Assembly: GCA_037447655.1 (NCBI GenBank)
Contig: JBBHKE010000589.1
Location: forward strand, 248,001-312,000
From: Zygnema cylindricum
Lineage: Eukaryota > Streptophyta > Zygnematophyceae > Zygnematales > Zygnemataceae
Length of the DNA stretch: 64,000 nucleotides
Reading direction: 5' to 3'
Each line of letters opens with the position of its first letter. Within the stretch, counting starts at the first letter, position 1. Below, piece after piece: positions 23,139 to 35,609 of the stretch. The translations under genes and the position numbers were made by a program. A model generated the notes under the pieces. The model saw only the letters and a list, made by a program, of their open reading frames with translations. It was not told the origin of the DNA and made no database searches.

Positions 23139-25310
23139 TTCGTGAGGAATTGCATTCAGGCTAACTCCGTTAGCTTGTGTTAAGTTATGTATGAAGCCGA
23201 GGAATAATTACGATGTAAAAAGCCCACAAACTTTTGTGCCAAAAATAAGTGATCTTTTCAAGGCTTTAGAAACGGTACAGAACGATTGTCGCCAGGTATT
23301 CTTCCTTTTTCTCCAGACCGCACCAGCCTGTTTTTACAAGCCTATTTACCTTGTTTGGGAATGAATAGTGAGTATTTATTGTGCCAGCAACACAAAATCC
23401 CCTGACACCCTGTCAAATCCATGTTTGTCTTGCTGTAAATTATTATGCCACACTTGCAAAGATACCGTATTGCACATAATATAGTTTTCTAACACAAGCA
23501 ACAATACAAGACGATATCTTTATGCTCAATGACCTGCTTTCGGGGGAAAGAATCAATGCTGATATTCTCCCAGTTCACTGGAAATGCATCGCACTTTGTG
23601 ACCTTTGGCCTTGAGAAGGCCTGTTAGGGTGTAGTATGAATAAATCAATAAAATAAGATAAAATGACACTACTTGCTAGGGTGGCGGCTCGAAAAGCAAT
23701 AACTTGTTGAACAAGAAATTGCATACGCTGAGGACTGTATATCACCTACGGTGTCTGAAGCTTTGGAAAAGTCTTTCGAAATTTTTGATTATGACTGAAC
23801 TGTAAGAATGTTTGAATCAAAAGTTCAAAGTGGGGCTTGCTTTGAGTTCAAGTACTCTCGTTGTGTATAGCTCAAATGTGCAAAACATAGAAAACGTTTT
23901 TTGTCGAAAACACAGTGCTATCCCAAGATCCACCGCCTACTGTAACGTCCACATTGTGAACTTAACTCGACTTCTGCCTAGTTAGGCTGTCTGATTGTTG
24001 TTAGGGAAAAAGGTTTTAGTTCAAAACTTACAAGTTCACCGTACAATTTCAGCTTAAAATCCTTCAATAGAAAGCTTCTAGTATTTCTAGTGAACAAAAT
24101 GTTGAAGTCCAAGTATATTGAATACACGTCGTAAAAAGTTCAATATCCAGTACATAAAATCATGATTGTTGAACAGGCGACAAGTTGAGCAGGGTGAATC
24201 TGGTCTAAAGAGGCTTCCCAAATGTGAGGTGTAAATAGCTTAAATAACCACTGCAAATTTGTGCACATAATCTTCCTCAAATTGGTAACTGTATCCAAAT
24301 TTGAATGTCTTTTAGTGGAGGGGTACAAGTGGGGGAGCATGAGTGTCAACGAAGCGCTCGAGAACATCATTATCAAAATCTCCCTCACTACCTCTCCCCC
24401 CTCTCTCACACTTTCCCCTTCCAGTGCCTCCCTGAAAGGCTCACAACCTTCAGTTTGTAGACACTGGGCTAAGCATTCCGGCATGGAAGGACAAAAAAGT
24501 ACCATCCGACACAACAATTATCCGAATGATACGCAACAAGCCATGAGATATTTATACCAGTACCCGAGACAAATTTTAAAAGCTTCTTTTTTTGAATACT
24601 ACGAGCATAACAATTTAACGTCAACTTTTCAATGTAATTCTAGTTCTGGGGCAAATGCCATAAAGTAAATAACAATTGGGAAAAAAAGAACTCTCTCCTG
24701 GTGTGAAACCAATTTTGGACATTATCTTACCATTCAATTTTGTACCTCACGACAAAGAACTTCTGGTATAGTGAAACTTTTTGAAAGTCAGATTTCAAAG
24801 TCAACAACCTCAGTTCAAATGTGCAGAAACAATTGGAAACCCAACATGTGCTCCACCGTACTATACACAGATCATACAATATAATATGCATATAGTATGA
24901 GGCAAGTATTCCCAATTGTTTTCATACATTTAAACTATGAAACAAACTCTTTAACTAAACAGGCAAGTGTACAAAAATACAAGAGCAACATCATACCGTC
25001 CATGCTACTGTTCCTACCAAAATCATCATATGCATAACACATTGAATCACCAAAAGCAAGAAGATGACCATTTCCACAAAAAAACAAAAAAAAAAAGATT
25101 TACATGTGAAAGCTCTTGGGCTGTCAGCAAAAAAGCAGCTACCGCAGAAGTATTGCAAACCCTCTGCCCCTCTCCCTCTCCCTCTCCTTCTTCCTCTCAC
25201 TCTCCATCTCCCTCTCAATACAGCAATGCAAGAAGCGTGCCATTATTCATAGAGCCCTTAAACTTTGTTACAAACTTAATTGTGTACCTTTGATATGGAA
25301 GATTTAAGTA
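23139..25310. other. Intergenic region between convergent GH5 and UBX genes
   Basis: It must contain both 3' UTRs. AATAAA-type signals on the plus strand lie near 23638-23650. A minus-strand open frame at 24140-24517 (125 codons) has no recognisable domain and is not called as a gene. CCCTCT-type repeats occur near 25165-25215. Confidence 0.45.
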
Positions 25311-28300
25311 CTATCTTTGCACCACGACAGAGTTGACTAGACCAGCTGCCTCGATCGTCTGACTAGGGTCTAGGAGGGGCTTTGGAGGAAAGCCCATACT
25401 TTGTAACTGGTAACCGTTGTTGAAATTCCCGGGACGTGACGCATCAATGAATGCTCGAATGTCGGCCACAGTGTGGTCGAGGTTAAAACGAGAAACCATC
25501 CGAGTCCCATCCGACAACCGCAGCTGAATCGAAGTAACGGGCTTCGAATCATCGACAACGAGGCCTGTAGAGAACAATCCAGAACTTTTGGTATCAGTAG
25601 GAGGGGGAGGAGGGAGGAGGGAGGAGGGAGGAGGGAGGAGGAAAGAAAAGGGAGGAGGAAAGGGAAGAGAGAAAAGGGCGGAGGAAAGGGAGGAGAGAAA
25701 AGGGAGGGAGGAGTAAAGGGAGGAGAGAGGAAGGAGGAGGGAGGACGGAGGAGGTAATGACACTGTAAGTGGTAATCTCATACTACTAGCGTCTTATACG
25801 ACATAAAAAGTCTATGGTATGAAATGACCACATATAGGGTCTCCAATTGTTTTCCCACAATGTGTAACTATGTGTGTAACCATCCTCCTCGCCAGTGGAA
25901 AGGGAACATAGAACAAACCTTTGTGGGGTGTAACATTGCTCCTAGATGAAGTAGTAGTAGCAGGTGGTTCAGATGAGGACGAGCCGCCAGCATTACCTCC
26001 AAGAGTACGACCAGTGCCAGAAAAGGCCATATAGCGAGGCTCAGGCGGGGGCTATACAACACAGACCGACAATATTCTCAGATTCTTACAGAAATGGTAA
26101 ATAATGAGGAAACACAGATGAAGTGCACTAAAAAAGGTACACCATGAATCGTAGAGTCGGTAAAGTATTAGCGTGAGTTTATATTAGTGCTATTAATTCT
26201 TAAACACTCCCAGATGAGGTGACTGTTTCTGAACCAATTAAAGTATTAGCGGTAAGAAAATTACAAGTAGTTTTATTGACACTATTTTGTGGTCAAAAAG
26301 CAAAAAAAAATAGAACCGCATTAGTGTTATTCACCGATAACAATTCACAGTGTACGGTGAGTGACCCTTCAAGCTTAACTATGTGACTTACTAACCCTAA
26401 ATGAATATGGACAAAAAGTAATAAAGAAGTTTGGAAAGGGAGCACAAAATCTTGGACGTGTCCTGTATCATCAGTTTCTTAACATTCTGAATAGCCGGAC
26501 AAGATTTCGAAAAAAAGATAAGAGCAGAACAGTTTTTGGAATTTAAAGTTAGCTAATGAGAGACTCGAGATTTTGGACATACCGTGTAATCTTCATCCTT
26601 TTTCATTAAGTTCACTTCCACTGGTGAAGATCGATCTTTTGGTGCCAACTCGCGTGGACATTCACCACGATTAATACTCTGGAAAAACATGCAAGGGCTG
26701 TATCAAAAAAACTCGCCAATTACAGTATTGAAAGGATAATGGATAAAAAAAGCCTGAAATCAGTTTGTCCTCCTTGACAGAAGAGAGAAATCACCAGGTA
26801 GCAGCAATACTGAGGTTCAAAACACGATGCAAATAGTCTTGATAAAATCTTAGCTCAATACTCTTGATCACTAAGTCTGAAAGTGCAGGTGTGGGATTGA
26901 CATACATACAGCTAGAAAGGAAGCATTGGCTGGATCGCTCAGCAAGCGAAGTGGCCCATTATCTACAGTAAAACCATTCCGCCAAAATGTGATGGTGTAA
27001 CGGGTTGGTCCTGCAGGCTCAGGCGCTGATTGTTGGCCTCCTCCTTCACTCTCTTCTGTTGAACTAGTTAGTGTTCGCCCTCTCCCGGAGAATGACCCTT
27101 TTTTCCGTGAATCAGAAGGCTCAACATCCTCTATGTTGCCCTCGCGTGCCCCAAATTGCCGTGCTCGCTCAAAAATTGCATCCACATCTGATGTCCGATT
27201 TCCTTTCTTTGGGTCTTGCACCATCATACCACTACCACAGCAGAGCCATTCAAGTAGGCACAAGTAGGTAAGTAGGAGAAAAAAAGCGTGTCCTAGAGAA
27301 TCGACACATAATCATAAACAAGCCCAGAGAGTATGGACACACAAGAAGAGCAAATACTCACGAAAGCAAAGCAAATCATGAAGTAAATGACAAGTACATC
27401 TATTATACAAAACAAACAAGATCAAAAAGAACAATTGCCAAAACACAAGAGTTCCTGCATGTCTCCATTGAAACGTATCAGTGGTTAGCCAGGATAACAA
27501 CCTCGAAGTGGAAGGTAAACCGCAGTACCATAATACACAGTCTAAATCCATGTTAGTCTACATCCATATATCCATAGAGTCTACATGCTCCATTGTCTGT
27601 AGAATTCTACATGTTGAAATTTCAAAATCAACTCCAATTGGCTCAACTTCTAAAAGCTCTTTAAAGCTGGGAACATAGACACCCGAACGTCCACAAAATG
27701 CGTCTCAAAAGTAAAGAGTGACACGTGAAAGAAGCATGGCAGTCAAAGTGTAAAAAAAAAAGGAAGCACCTAAACACTAAGCAACAACGTATCAGCATTT
27801 AACAAAACGCTTTCATTTCCAATATGAATTACTTAGAAGATACCACAGATGGGCCGAAAGGACTCCAATTGACAATGACTACAGAAAATATTCCCATCGA
27901 GACGCATGATACACGAAACAAGTCAACTGCTAGCAAAGAAAACCTAAGCCATTTTCCCATTCAGAAATCACAACCAAAGGAGGTCAATAGGCTCAAGGGA
28001 GATCTGTAACAGCTTTCTTACCTTTTTTCTCCTCCTGTATAATACTCATTCGGCTCGTCATCGTCGTCATCATCGTCATCTTGTGATGCTCTATTCATTT
28101 CTGAAAATGTCTTGATTCGACTGTTTGATGGTGCAGTATTCCTGCTTCTTCCAGCAGCCCTACTGGATCCTCCCCTCACTGAAGAGCCACCAGGAGGAGC
28201 TCCAGGATTCGAAGGTATCGCAGGAGGAGCTTCCTCGACTTCATCAACTTTATCACGAGGCTCACGATCATACTCCGGCGGTCCAGATTGTCCATGGCTA

Positions 28301-28428
28301 TCTTCATCAAGGAAAGAAGATACAGCATTATCAAGATCCCAGTTACAGCCTTCCAAGAAGAAAGCAGCTTGCTCAGGATTTGCGCTTGTAATATCGCAAA
28401 AACTGGCGATTTTTTCTTCACGATCCAT
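25311..28428 (-). CDS. UBA-SEP-UBX protein (p47/PUX-type Cdc48 adaptor)
   Basis: Five exons on the minus strand join in phase with GT-AG sites: 28428-28022, 27231-26910, 26678-26583, 26051-25919 and 25564-25311. They give 403 residues, close to p47 and plant PUX proteins. Residues 1-43 form a UBA-like ubiquitin-binding domain ([21 protein letters not shown]). An acidic stretch (DDDDDDDDE) and [16 protein letters not shown] follow. The SEP domain spans the exon 2/3 join ([18 protein letters not shown]). A Ser/Gly linker leads to a C-terminal UBX domain with [12 protein letters not shown] and a MGFPPKPL loop in place of the classic FPR. These proteins recruit Cdc48/p97 to ubiquitinated or membrane substrates. 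The reading frame is complete, with a strong start context (ATCCATGG). A MITE and a GGA-rich tract sit in introns. Confidence 0.93.
25599..25754. repeat. GGA/GGGA-rich tract in a UBX intron
   Basis: Imperfect GGAGGGA repeats fill most of the last intron. In the sense (minus) direction they are CCT-rich and lie 35 to 190 bases before the acceptor of the final exon, so they may serve as an extended polypyrimidine tract. Confidence 0.85.
26138..26354. mobile_element. MITE in a UBX intron
   Basis: Ends TACACCATGAATCGTAGAG and AACAATTCACAGTGTA are a decayed inverted pair. The interior is shared with the GH5 intron copy at 22559. It lies between the third and fourth coding exons. Confidence 0.7.
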
Positions 28429-29322
28429 GGCGGTCAGAATCGGAAGCTTTTTCTGACAATCAATTTGAACAAGTTACGTTTGGTTTGAGCCTTGAGGGAA
28501 TACGGGAGATATTGAAAAGAAAACAAGGACAGTTAATAAAACTGACAGTCCAAAGAACTATGAAGTCGTTGATACGAAAATCAATAAGCTGCTGGTACAG
28601 CTTTCGTAGCCGAAGAGAAGGGCGAGAGGATTGGGAGAAGCACGAGCGAGAAAGAAAAGGAGCACCTTCTGCTTCAAGAACAATCTTCCGTTTTGACTTG
28701 CAATGAAGAAGTTGCAAGACACTTTCGGAATGACATGAGTTGTAATGTTCGACGGTTTGTGGATGGGCAATGTCCTACATTTAGTACTGTGGTGTTGTGT
28801 CGTATCGAATTTGTAATAAAACGATTCGAGGTGTTACGGCGAATCAGTCAATCTATTGAGGCCATACGGTTTGGTACAAGAGTTCGAATGTGTGTAAACC
28901 CTGGAAATGCCACACGCGCCTTTAGCGTTAACCGTAAGATCGGGCTCAAATTTCAAATTTGGGTCAGCACTATTTAACTTTCAGTCACCGACATTTACGG
29001 GATTTGCACTTTTGGCTTTTCGTAGCTACAGTACATGACATAGTTATTTTTCCCCGTACTTTTGCGCACAACTGTCGAATTTTCGAGCTCACTAAACTCG
29101 GCTGCAACCCAATTAGTCAATTACCGTAGCATCCACCCTGCTGAACTCGATACCGGTTCAATAATTATGATTTTACGATCTGAATATTGAACTTTTGCCA
29201 ACGTCTATTTAACAAAGCTGGACTTCGTGTCATCTTTTTTACGAGAAAGTATAATGTGGAGGCTTTCCATTAACGGATTCCAAGCTGAAATCGTACGGTG
29301 AGCTAACTTGTTATTTTCGAAC
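28429..29322. other. UBX promoter side and intergenic sequence
   Basis: The UBX 5' UTR and promoter should lie just above 28428. No clear TATA or motif was identified. No further gene is seen. Confidence 0.4.
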
Positions 29323-29524
29323 TACACCGTGAATCGTTATTAGACTAAAGAAATTATTAGTGTCAAAAATTAAATAGTGTCATTGATACTAATTTAGTGC
29401 CGGAGACGTGGCAGATTATGGTCCGCGTCCTTAAATAGTATAATTTATTCTACTTAAGGTATCGATGTCAAAATTTTGGGGCGCCGATATAGAGTACATA
29501 AGTCAAATAACGATTCAAGGGGTA
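29323..29524 (-). mobile_element. MITE, CACCGTGAATCG subfamily, inverted copy
   Basis: Ends are TACACCGTGAATCGTTATTA and AATAACGATTCAAGGGGTA. The interior runs inverted relative to the copy at 10916 (GACGTGGCAGATTATGG instead of CCATAATCTGCCACGTC). Confidence 0.8.
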
Positions 29525-29678
29525 CTGAATATTTGTCACAGGGCAACAATCAAACAGTTCAACTAGGCAGAAATAGACTTTAGGTTCCATAGGGTGGATG
29601 TCATGGTAGGCGGTGGATCTTGCGGTAGCACGGGGTTTTCGAAAAAAAGCGTTTCCAAATGTTTTCGCACATTTTAAC

Positions 29679-29889
29679 TACACCGTGTATCGCTATTAGT
29701 GTTAATGTTTTTTTCGCCACTTAAAACATATTTTCTCCGTACACATTTGACCGATTTTAAATTTGAGACCGCCAATCGGAAGTTGAGAATCTTACCTTTA
29801 AATCGCAACAGTCAGATCCAAAATCTGAGAAGCGTGTAGGGGGAAAAGATGTTAAGTGGCAAAAAAAACATTAACCGTATCAAGGTGTA
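29679..29889. mobile_element. MITE-like TIR element
   Basis: The left end is TACACCGTGTATCGCTATTA and the right end is CATTAACCGTATCAAGGTGTA less one base. A second inverted pair (TTTTTTTCGCCACTTAA and TTAAGTGGCAAAAAAAA) lies just inside. It has no coding capacity. The hAT target duplication begins immediately after it. Confidence 0.7.
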
Positions 29890-29897
29890 CTGTACTG

Positions 29898-30713
29898 CAG
29901 AGGTCGCAAAAGTCAAAATTTTACATAACCGAAACCGACCGTATTTTTTTTCAAAATTTGAGTAACCGACGCCCGACCGGGTTATGTCACGCTCCAAAAT
30001 TGTTAACCGTTAACCGACCGGCGTTTACGAAAATAAAAGTTAACCGAAACTCGATTTCTCACGACTAACCGTGCCCGCCCGTAACAGAAAAGTACAAAAT
30101 TATCTAATGTACGACGTATGAATAAGCCAATAATTACGATTTGTCGCGTTCCCTTAGATTTGCGAAAATGAATAGTGCTTACTAACGTGTCAGATTGGCG
30201 ACGCTTTTTCGCGTTCCCTAAGATTTGCGAAAGGAATAGGGTACTACACCGTGAATCGTTATTAGCCTTATGTACTCTATATCGGCACCGCAAAATTTTG
30301 ACATAAATACCTTAAATAGAACAAATTACACTATTTAAGGACATGGACCATAATTTGCCACGTCTCATGGCACTAAATTTGAATGAAAGACGCTATTTTT
30401 TTCTTTACTCTAATAATTTATATAGTGTAATAACGATTCGCGGTGTACCGTGTCAGATTTGCGACGCTTTGTCGCGTTCCTTAAGATTTGCGAAAAAAAT
30501 AGTGTTACTACCATGTCAGATTTGCGACGCTAATCATGATGTCACGTACTTCCACGATACCAAAGAGTACAAAGTACAATAATGTTGGATTGTATGGACA
30601 ATCGACCGCAACCGCCCGGCCCTCAAAATTTGGCAACCGAATCCGTTCCGGATCCTGCGCGGGCGGTTGGTTAACAGTCGGTCACGGTTTCGGTTGACCG
30701 TTTGCGACCTCTG
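29898..30713. mobile_element. Non-autonomous hAT element with perfect 8-bp target duplication
   Basis: The inverted ends are CAGAGGTCGCAAA at the left and its complement TTTGCGACCTCTG at the right. They are flanked by identical octamers CTGTACTG at 29890-29897 and 30714-30721. A CAnnG end plus an 8-bp duplication is the hAT signature. The interior has AACCG-rich inverted subterminal stretches and two to three copies of a roughly 62-bp unit around GTCAGATTTGCGACGCTT. A MITE sits within it at 30245-30447. No transposase is encoded. Confidence 0.88.
30245..30447 (+). mobile_element. MITE nested in the hAT element
   Basis: Ends TACACCGTGAATCGTTATTA and TAACGATTCGCGGTGTA. Same interior as the copy at 10916. 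Both flanks match those of the copy at 31154, so the two derive from one insertion. Confidence 0.85.
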
Positions 30714-30851
30714 CTGTACTGTAAGCTCCGCGAGAGTCTTGAACTCGAACTCTCGAAGCAAGGTCGATATTGTTTTGCGTCTTAAAAGTGTCGCATGTCG
30801 AGCAAGGTTTGCCGATTATCGGTTCGTAATTTTCTAGCTTGTGCCAGAACT

Positions 30852-31480
30852 AGAGGTCGCAAAAGTCAAAACCGACCGTTTTTTTTTTCAAAATCTGAGT
30901 ACCCGACCCTCGACCGGGTTATGCGAAGCTCCTAAATTGTTACCCGTTACCCGAAACAAGATTTCTCGCGACAAACCGTGCCCGCCCGTAACCGAAAAAG
31001 TACAAAATTATCTAATGTACGACGTATGAATAAGCCAATAATTACGATTTGTCGCGTTTTCCCTTAGATTTGCGAAATGAATAGTGATTACTAACGTGTC
31101 AGATTTGCGACGCTTTGTCGCGTTCCCTAAAATTTGCGAAATGAATAGGGTACTACACCGTGAATCGTTATTAGCCTTATGTACTCTATATCGGCACCGT
31201 AAATTTTTGACATTAATACCTTAAATATAACAAATTACATTATTTAAGGACATGGACCATAATCTGCCACGTCTCCTATCACTAAATTTGAATGAATGAC
31301 GCTATTTTTTTCTTTACTCTAATAATTTATATAGTGTAATAACGATTTGCGGTGTACCGTGTCAGATTTGCGACGCTTTGTCGCGTTCCCTAAGATTGCG
31401 AAATGAATAGTGTTACTACCGTGTCAGATTGCGACGCTTTATCGCGTTCCCTAAGATTTTCGAAAATAAAAGTGTTTGTC
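30852..31480. mobile_element. Truncated second copy of the hAT element
   Basis: It starts TAGAGGTCGCAAAAGTC and follows the first copy through the MITE and the GTCAGATTTGCGACGC units. It breaks off near 31480 where GC-richer sequence begins. The right inverted end and target duplication are absent. Confidence 0.75.
31154..31356 (+). mobile_element. MITE nested in the truncated hAT copy
   Basis: Near-identical to 30245-30447 including both flanks (AATAGGGTAC on the left, CCGTGTCAGATTTGCG on the right). Confidence 0.85.
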
Positions 31481-32330
31481 GAGCGTGCCAGAAACATCGG
31501 AGGAGGGCCCACTGCCCCGGGTGATTGGCATTGGAGTCCTGCAAACAACCTTCCCCAGAATGCGAATGCTCCCCACAACCATGCTTGTGCTCAATGCTGC
31601 CCGCCTTGTTCCTGTGAGCATGCATGCAAAGGTGGGGATGAGTGCTTGGAGAGGGCGAAAAGATATCCCCTCCCCCCTCTCCTTCCCCCTCCTGGACGGG
31701 GGAAAGGAGGGAACCCTTAGAGGTGGAGCCGGGTCCTTGATTTTGTGACTATCTGTTGGAAGCCTAACAAAAATCCTCTCAAAATCCGCTATTCTGGTAC
31801 AAAAGATTCTGGTAATCGACCCCGGAAGAAACCCAACCAGAGCCCCAAAAAGGACTACCAAAGAGAGAACCCAGATGCTTCCACTCAGAAAAATGAAAGG
31901 ATAGAAATATAAAAATGTTGTCTCAGAATTAACAATATCACCTTGCCCTTAGAAAAGAATAGAGATATAAAGTTAGAATGTGGAATAATAGCAAGCGAGC
32001 TCAACCTACCCCCAAAACGTAACGTGGACAACCAAAAGGAGACGAAATCTCCCCCTGAAAACCCCGGAACAGGTAAGGCCTCCTTAACTCCTCGGTTTCC
32101 GCGACCCGGAACCGGCAAGACCCTTCTTGGTTTCCAACAAACACCAGTCCCCAAACCGCCCAAAACAGGAAAGATGGTGCCAACCACCCAACCGGACTAC
32201 GATTTCCACAAAGGACGGATGCAAACCAAGATGGCAATAGGGTCACAATCACAAGCAAAACAAAAGTTCTCCACAAGAAAGTTTGCTGGAATTTCTAGGG
32301 TTTTTCTCAGGAGACAGTACTGAAACAACA
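31481..32330. other. GC-richer coding-like island, unidentified
   Basis: Base composition shifts upward and plus-strand frames of 105 and 126 codons occur (31403-31720, 31943-32323). One is Cys-rich (CAQCC..CSCEHAC) and the other is Pro/Lys/Thr-rich. Between them a third basic stretch is open (about 31745-31905). They could be remains of a retroelement gag or of host exons, but no family is recognised. Confidence 0.3.
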
Positions 32331-33865
32331 ACCTGTCTCCTTCGGCCCCAAGTGCCTTATACAAGCAAAGTTTGTCCTATCGATAGTACCAAAGTCAAAG
32401 CAATACCAGGAGCCAATCACCGGCCAATAATTTTTATCATAGGGACATAAGACAAAACATGTTGTACTACACTCAGGGCAAAAAGTTAGGCGACTATCTC
32501 CGGCTAGATTAGAAGCCACGTGGTTTTCTATAACAGAATCCTGAGCAACAAAGTTCTAAATTCACGTGAAACGTCTAACTTTGACTCACATTAATAAATG
32601 CTCTATTCGGCTGGTGGACCTGAACTAACGTCCTACTGACAGCCAACAGCAAAATCTACAAGACTATCCCAAAAGTTACGTGGCGTTCCACGATGTAGCC
32701 CCCAACGGGACAGTTGGCAACTGGTCACATGTAACAGGATGGTAATCTTTGGAACGGAGTAACTTTGTCGTCCGGCCTCCGTTAGGCGCGAAATAAAGTG
32801 CGTTCCGTTCATTTAGGAAAATAGAAGAATCTGGTCTGGCTGAGTGCGCTCCTTTCCCCGTACTTTGAATGACTGTACAGAGGAAAAAGGCCCGGGAATC
32901 CTTGGTAAGATAAAAGGGGTGCCTGTGAAGCACATGAGCTTGACACGTTTGAACAGGCTTTTACCTGGGTTAATCATTGATTAGCAAGGACACGGACTGA
33001 CCAATGCAAAAGTGTGCGAAATCTCCCACTAACTACGTAGCATTTACCAACCTAACAAACACTACATTTTACTACGTAGCATTTACTTGCAAAAGTGCAC
33101 GCAAATCGAAACGCGACTTCGCACGATTGTGCGTCGGGAATTTAACTTGCGAAACTACCTACGAAACTTACAAATTTGAATTATGACGTTTCGTACTAAA
33201 AATCGTACGAAACGAACCATAATAGGTACCAAACCAATATTAGTACTTTGTAAAGACGTACGCTTTAAATTCCACGACTACTTTGACCCTTAACCCGTTT
33301 CAATGTTACCCACCTATTATTTCGACCCCTAACTATCACCTAAATACACCCATCGCTATATCTTGTGAAATAGGACTCTAAATCGCGCGATTCTTTCGCG
33401 GACGTCCACCAAATTTAGTACTCTATATTCATAACACCTAAATACCCTTTTACAAACAAGTTCGATCTGCTTTTACTGTTACACGTGCAATCCAAGTTTT
33501 ATATTCGCCATTAGGGTAGTATTTTGATTAAACCCAGATTGCGATTTTATTCCAGTGCAAGTGTGAAGACGAGCTGGAAGTGGGTCGTGATGATAATAAC
33601 GCCAAATCTTCTTACCTTTCAAGTTCTAAGATGTACTTGTGTTTTTACCCATTTTTCGTATGACGTGATATTTTCTCGTTGTCGGTCCCAATTTTTATGA
33701 AAACAATGAAAAAAAACCCTTACTTGATCACATGGGCACACACCCTTAGCGTACACTATTGGAAACTTTGACTTGCCGTTAAATTGTTGAACCTAACTGG
33801 CGAACGCCGGTGACAAGCACAAAAGCGTGTTGGATTACGCTGTAAAGTGTAAACATACATTCAGG
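32331..33865. other. Intergenic sequence, no gene recognised
   Basis: No domain-bearing frame, splice pattern or clear inverted ends are seen. Short phrases such as CTACGTAGCATTTAC occur twice near 33031-33090. Confidence 0.4.
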
Positions 33866-34120
33866 GTAACCTTCCATCAGGCGTTCCCAATAATCGTACG
33901 GTCACGCTTACTGGCAGTAATATTTATAACAACTTTCCATCATGACGTGCTAGTGAAGCAAAAATTGCCTACGTGTTAGATTGCGATTGGAACCACGTAG
34001 GATCCTGTTGAGCCGGCCAGGATTAATGAAAGATTTGAAAAGTACAAAATCTCAACTGCTTATCTGTACTGGCGGAGGCAGATTAAAATATATAGTAGCG
34101 TCACGTTAATGTACAATCTG

Positions 34121-34364
34121 TACGTCACAGTATTTGTCGTTGTACCAACGGTCACGAAAATCGTTGCACAATGAAAATTAGTATAAATGTCTATGAATGT
34201 ACCATTTGTACGTTCATGTATTATCGCCGTACCAGCTGGGGTGTACGTCACAGTATTTGTCGTTGTACCAACGGTCACGAAAATCGTTGCACAATGAAAA
34301 TTAGTATAAATGTCCATGAATGTACCATTTGTACGTTCATGTATTATCGCCGTACCAGCTGGGG
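34121..34364 (+). repeat. 122-bp tandem duplication
   Basis: Two copies (34121-34242 and 34243-34364) begin TACGTCACAGTATTTGTCG and differ at only one or a few positions, so the duplication is recent. Confidence 0.9.
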
Positions 34365-34427
34365 CGTGACAGGATGTCCTATAACCAAGATTTTGTCGTC
34401 GAACAGGGCTGCTTTGATGTCTGAAGG

Positions 34428-34628
34428 TACAACGTGAATCGTTATTAGCCTTATATACTCTATATCGGCACCCCAAAATTTTGACATTGATACCTTCAAT
34501 TGAATAAGTTACACTATTTAAGGACGTGGACCATAATCTGCCACGTCTCTTGGCACTAAATTAGAATGAATGACGCTAATTTTTTCTTTACATATAGTTT
34601 ATATACGCTAATAATGATTCAAGGTGTA
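34428..34628 (+). mobile_element. MITE, CACCGTGAATCG subfamily
   Basis: Ends TACAACGTGAATCGTTATTA and TAATGATTCAAGGTGTA. Interior matches the copies at 10916, 30245 and 31154. Confidence 0.85.
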
Positions 34629-34960
34629 CACGCCATTTGCCACATGTAAGTTTATAACTTCACGTCAGTCGTGGATAGACTCTGACTTTTACAAGTGGAC
34701 CAATACACGCGTCCAGTAAGCGCAAAGTGTCCTCCTGAGGACAGTCGGAGGAGACTCGCCAGGTACTGGAAAGAAGGGGCGTTTTCCTCGAAAATTCGAA
34801 ATCGGACGGTCGAAAATTTCGCCAAAAAGTCTTGAGAATCTCTTCGAATTCCTTGTAAACATCTTTTGTAAAAAAAAAAACAGTACGGCTTATACGGAAA
34901 CGTACTTTCTCCAGTAAACAACCCCACTTTTCGCTTGATGGAAGGTTACCCTCAGTCGAG

Positions 34961-35609
34961 TGTTTTGTTTTAGTTTTGGTGCCCGGCAGTCAATGATGGT
35001 CAACAGGAATCGCCGTCAAGTATTGACTATTGACAAGTCTGCGCGGTTTTTGTACTTTTGGGTACCTCACGTAGTAGGCGCTTGAGCCAAAAAAAATGAC
35101 GCTATTTTGTCGGATACTTGTCGTGATTTCGTGTCGGCATTTCCTCACACGGAGATTCAGCCTTACTGTACGGCTGTACGCACAAAGTCGCTACAGTACA
35201 GAAACTGAAGCTCGACCAAAAACATTATGGTCGGCGGGTCGGCCAAGAAACCGCGTAGCATATCCACGTGGCACACATTTGCTTGTAAATGCATTGCTCC
35301 TATTGGCGATGTGACGATGTCCTTCAGAGTAACAGAATTGGGCATACTTTTGACTTTTCAGTCCAGAAGTCGGTTGACACCGCGTTCATGTTTTCACCGT
35401 TCACAGCTCGTCTCGCGGCCTGTCATTGGACGTACAGGTATATCGAACGTATGGTACAGTACTGTACGTTTCGCCATACTGTACGAAATGTAATGTACAG
35501 TATAGTACAGTACAGTAATGTACTGTAGTGCGCTGCGGCAGCCTTTAAAGTTTGACATGAAACGAAAGGAACCTTTGGCAAAAACGTTACCGACTTGCAG
35601 GAAGCAAAA
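34961..35609 (+). promoter_or_regulatory. Upstream region of the macroglobulin gene
   Basis: The last 200 bases contain overlapping TACAGTACTGTAC-type palindromes at about 35452-35527. The final 60 bases (ACATGAAACGAAAGGAACC and on) are conserved upstream of the duplicate first exon at 49972, which suggests that promoter or 5' UTR sequence was copied with it. No TATA box was chosen. Confidence 0.45.

Larger units (their letters stand above)
33866..34960. repeat. Dispersed repeat, family D, copy 1
   Basis: Shares long blocks with 56930-57775: CCATCA..GTTCCC..AATCGTACGG, GGATTGGAACCACGT-like, GTGGACCAATA..ACGCGTCCAGTA and GGGGCGTTT..AAATCGGA. Here it is interrupted by a 122-bp tandem duplication and by a MITE at 34428-34628. 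It is probably a TIR transposon whose palindromic ends are the 36-bp hairpins noted at 61-96. Confidence 0.6.

Noticed and set aside
24140-24517. 125-codon minus-strand frame between GH5 and UBX
   Set aside because: No recognised domain and no clear splice partners. It is left as unexplained.
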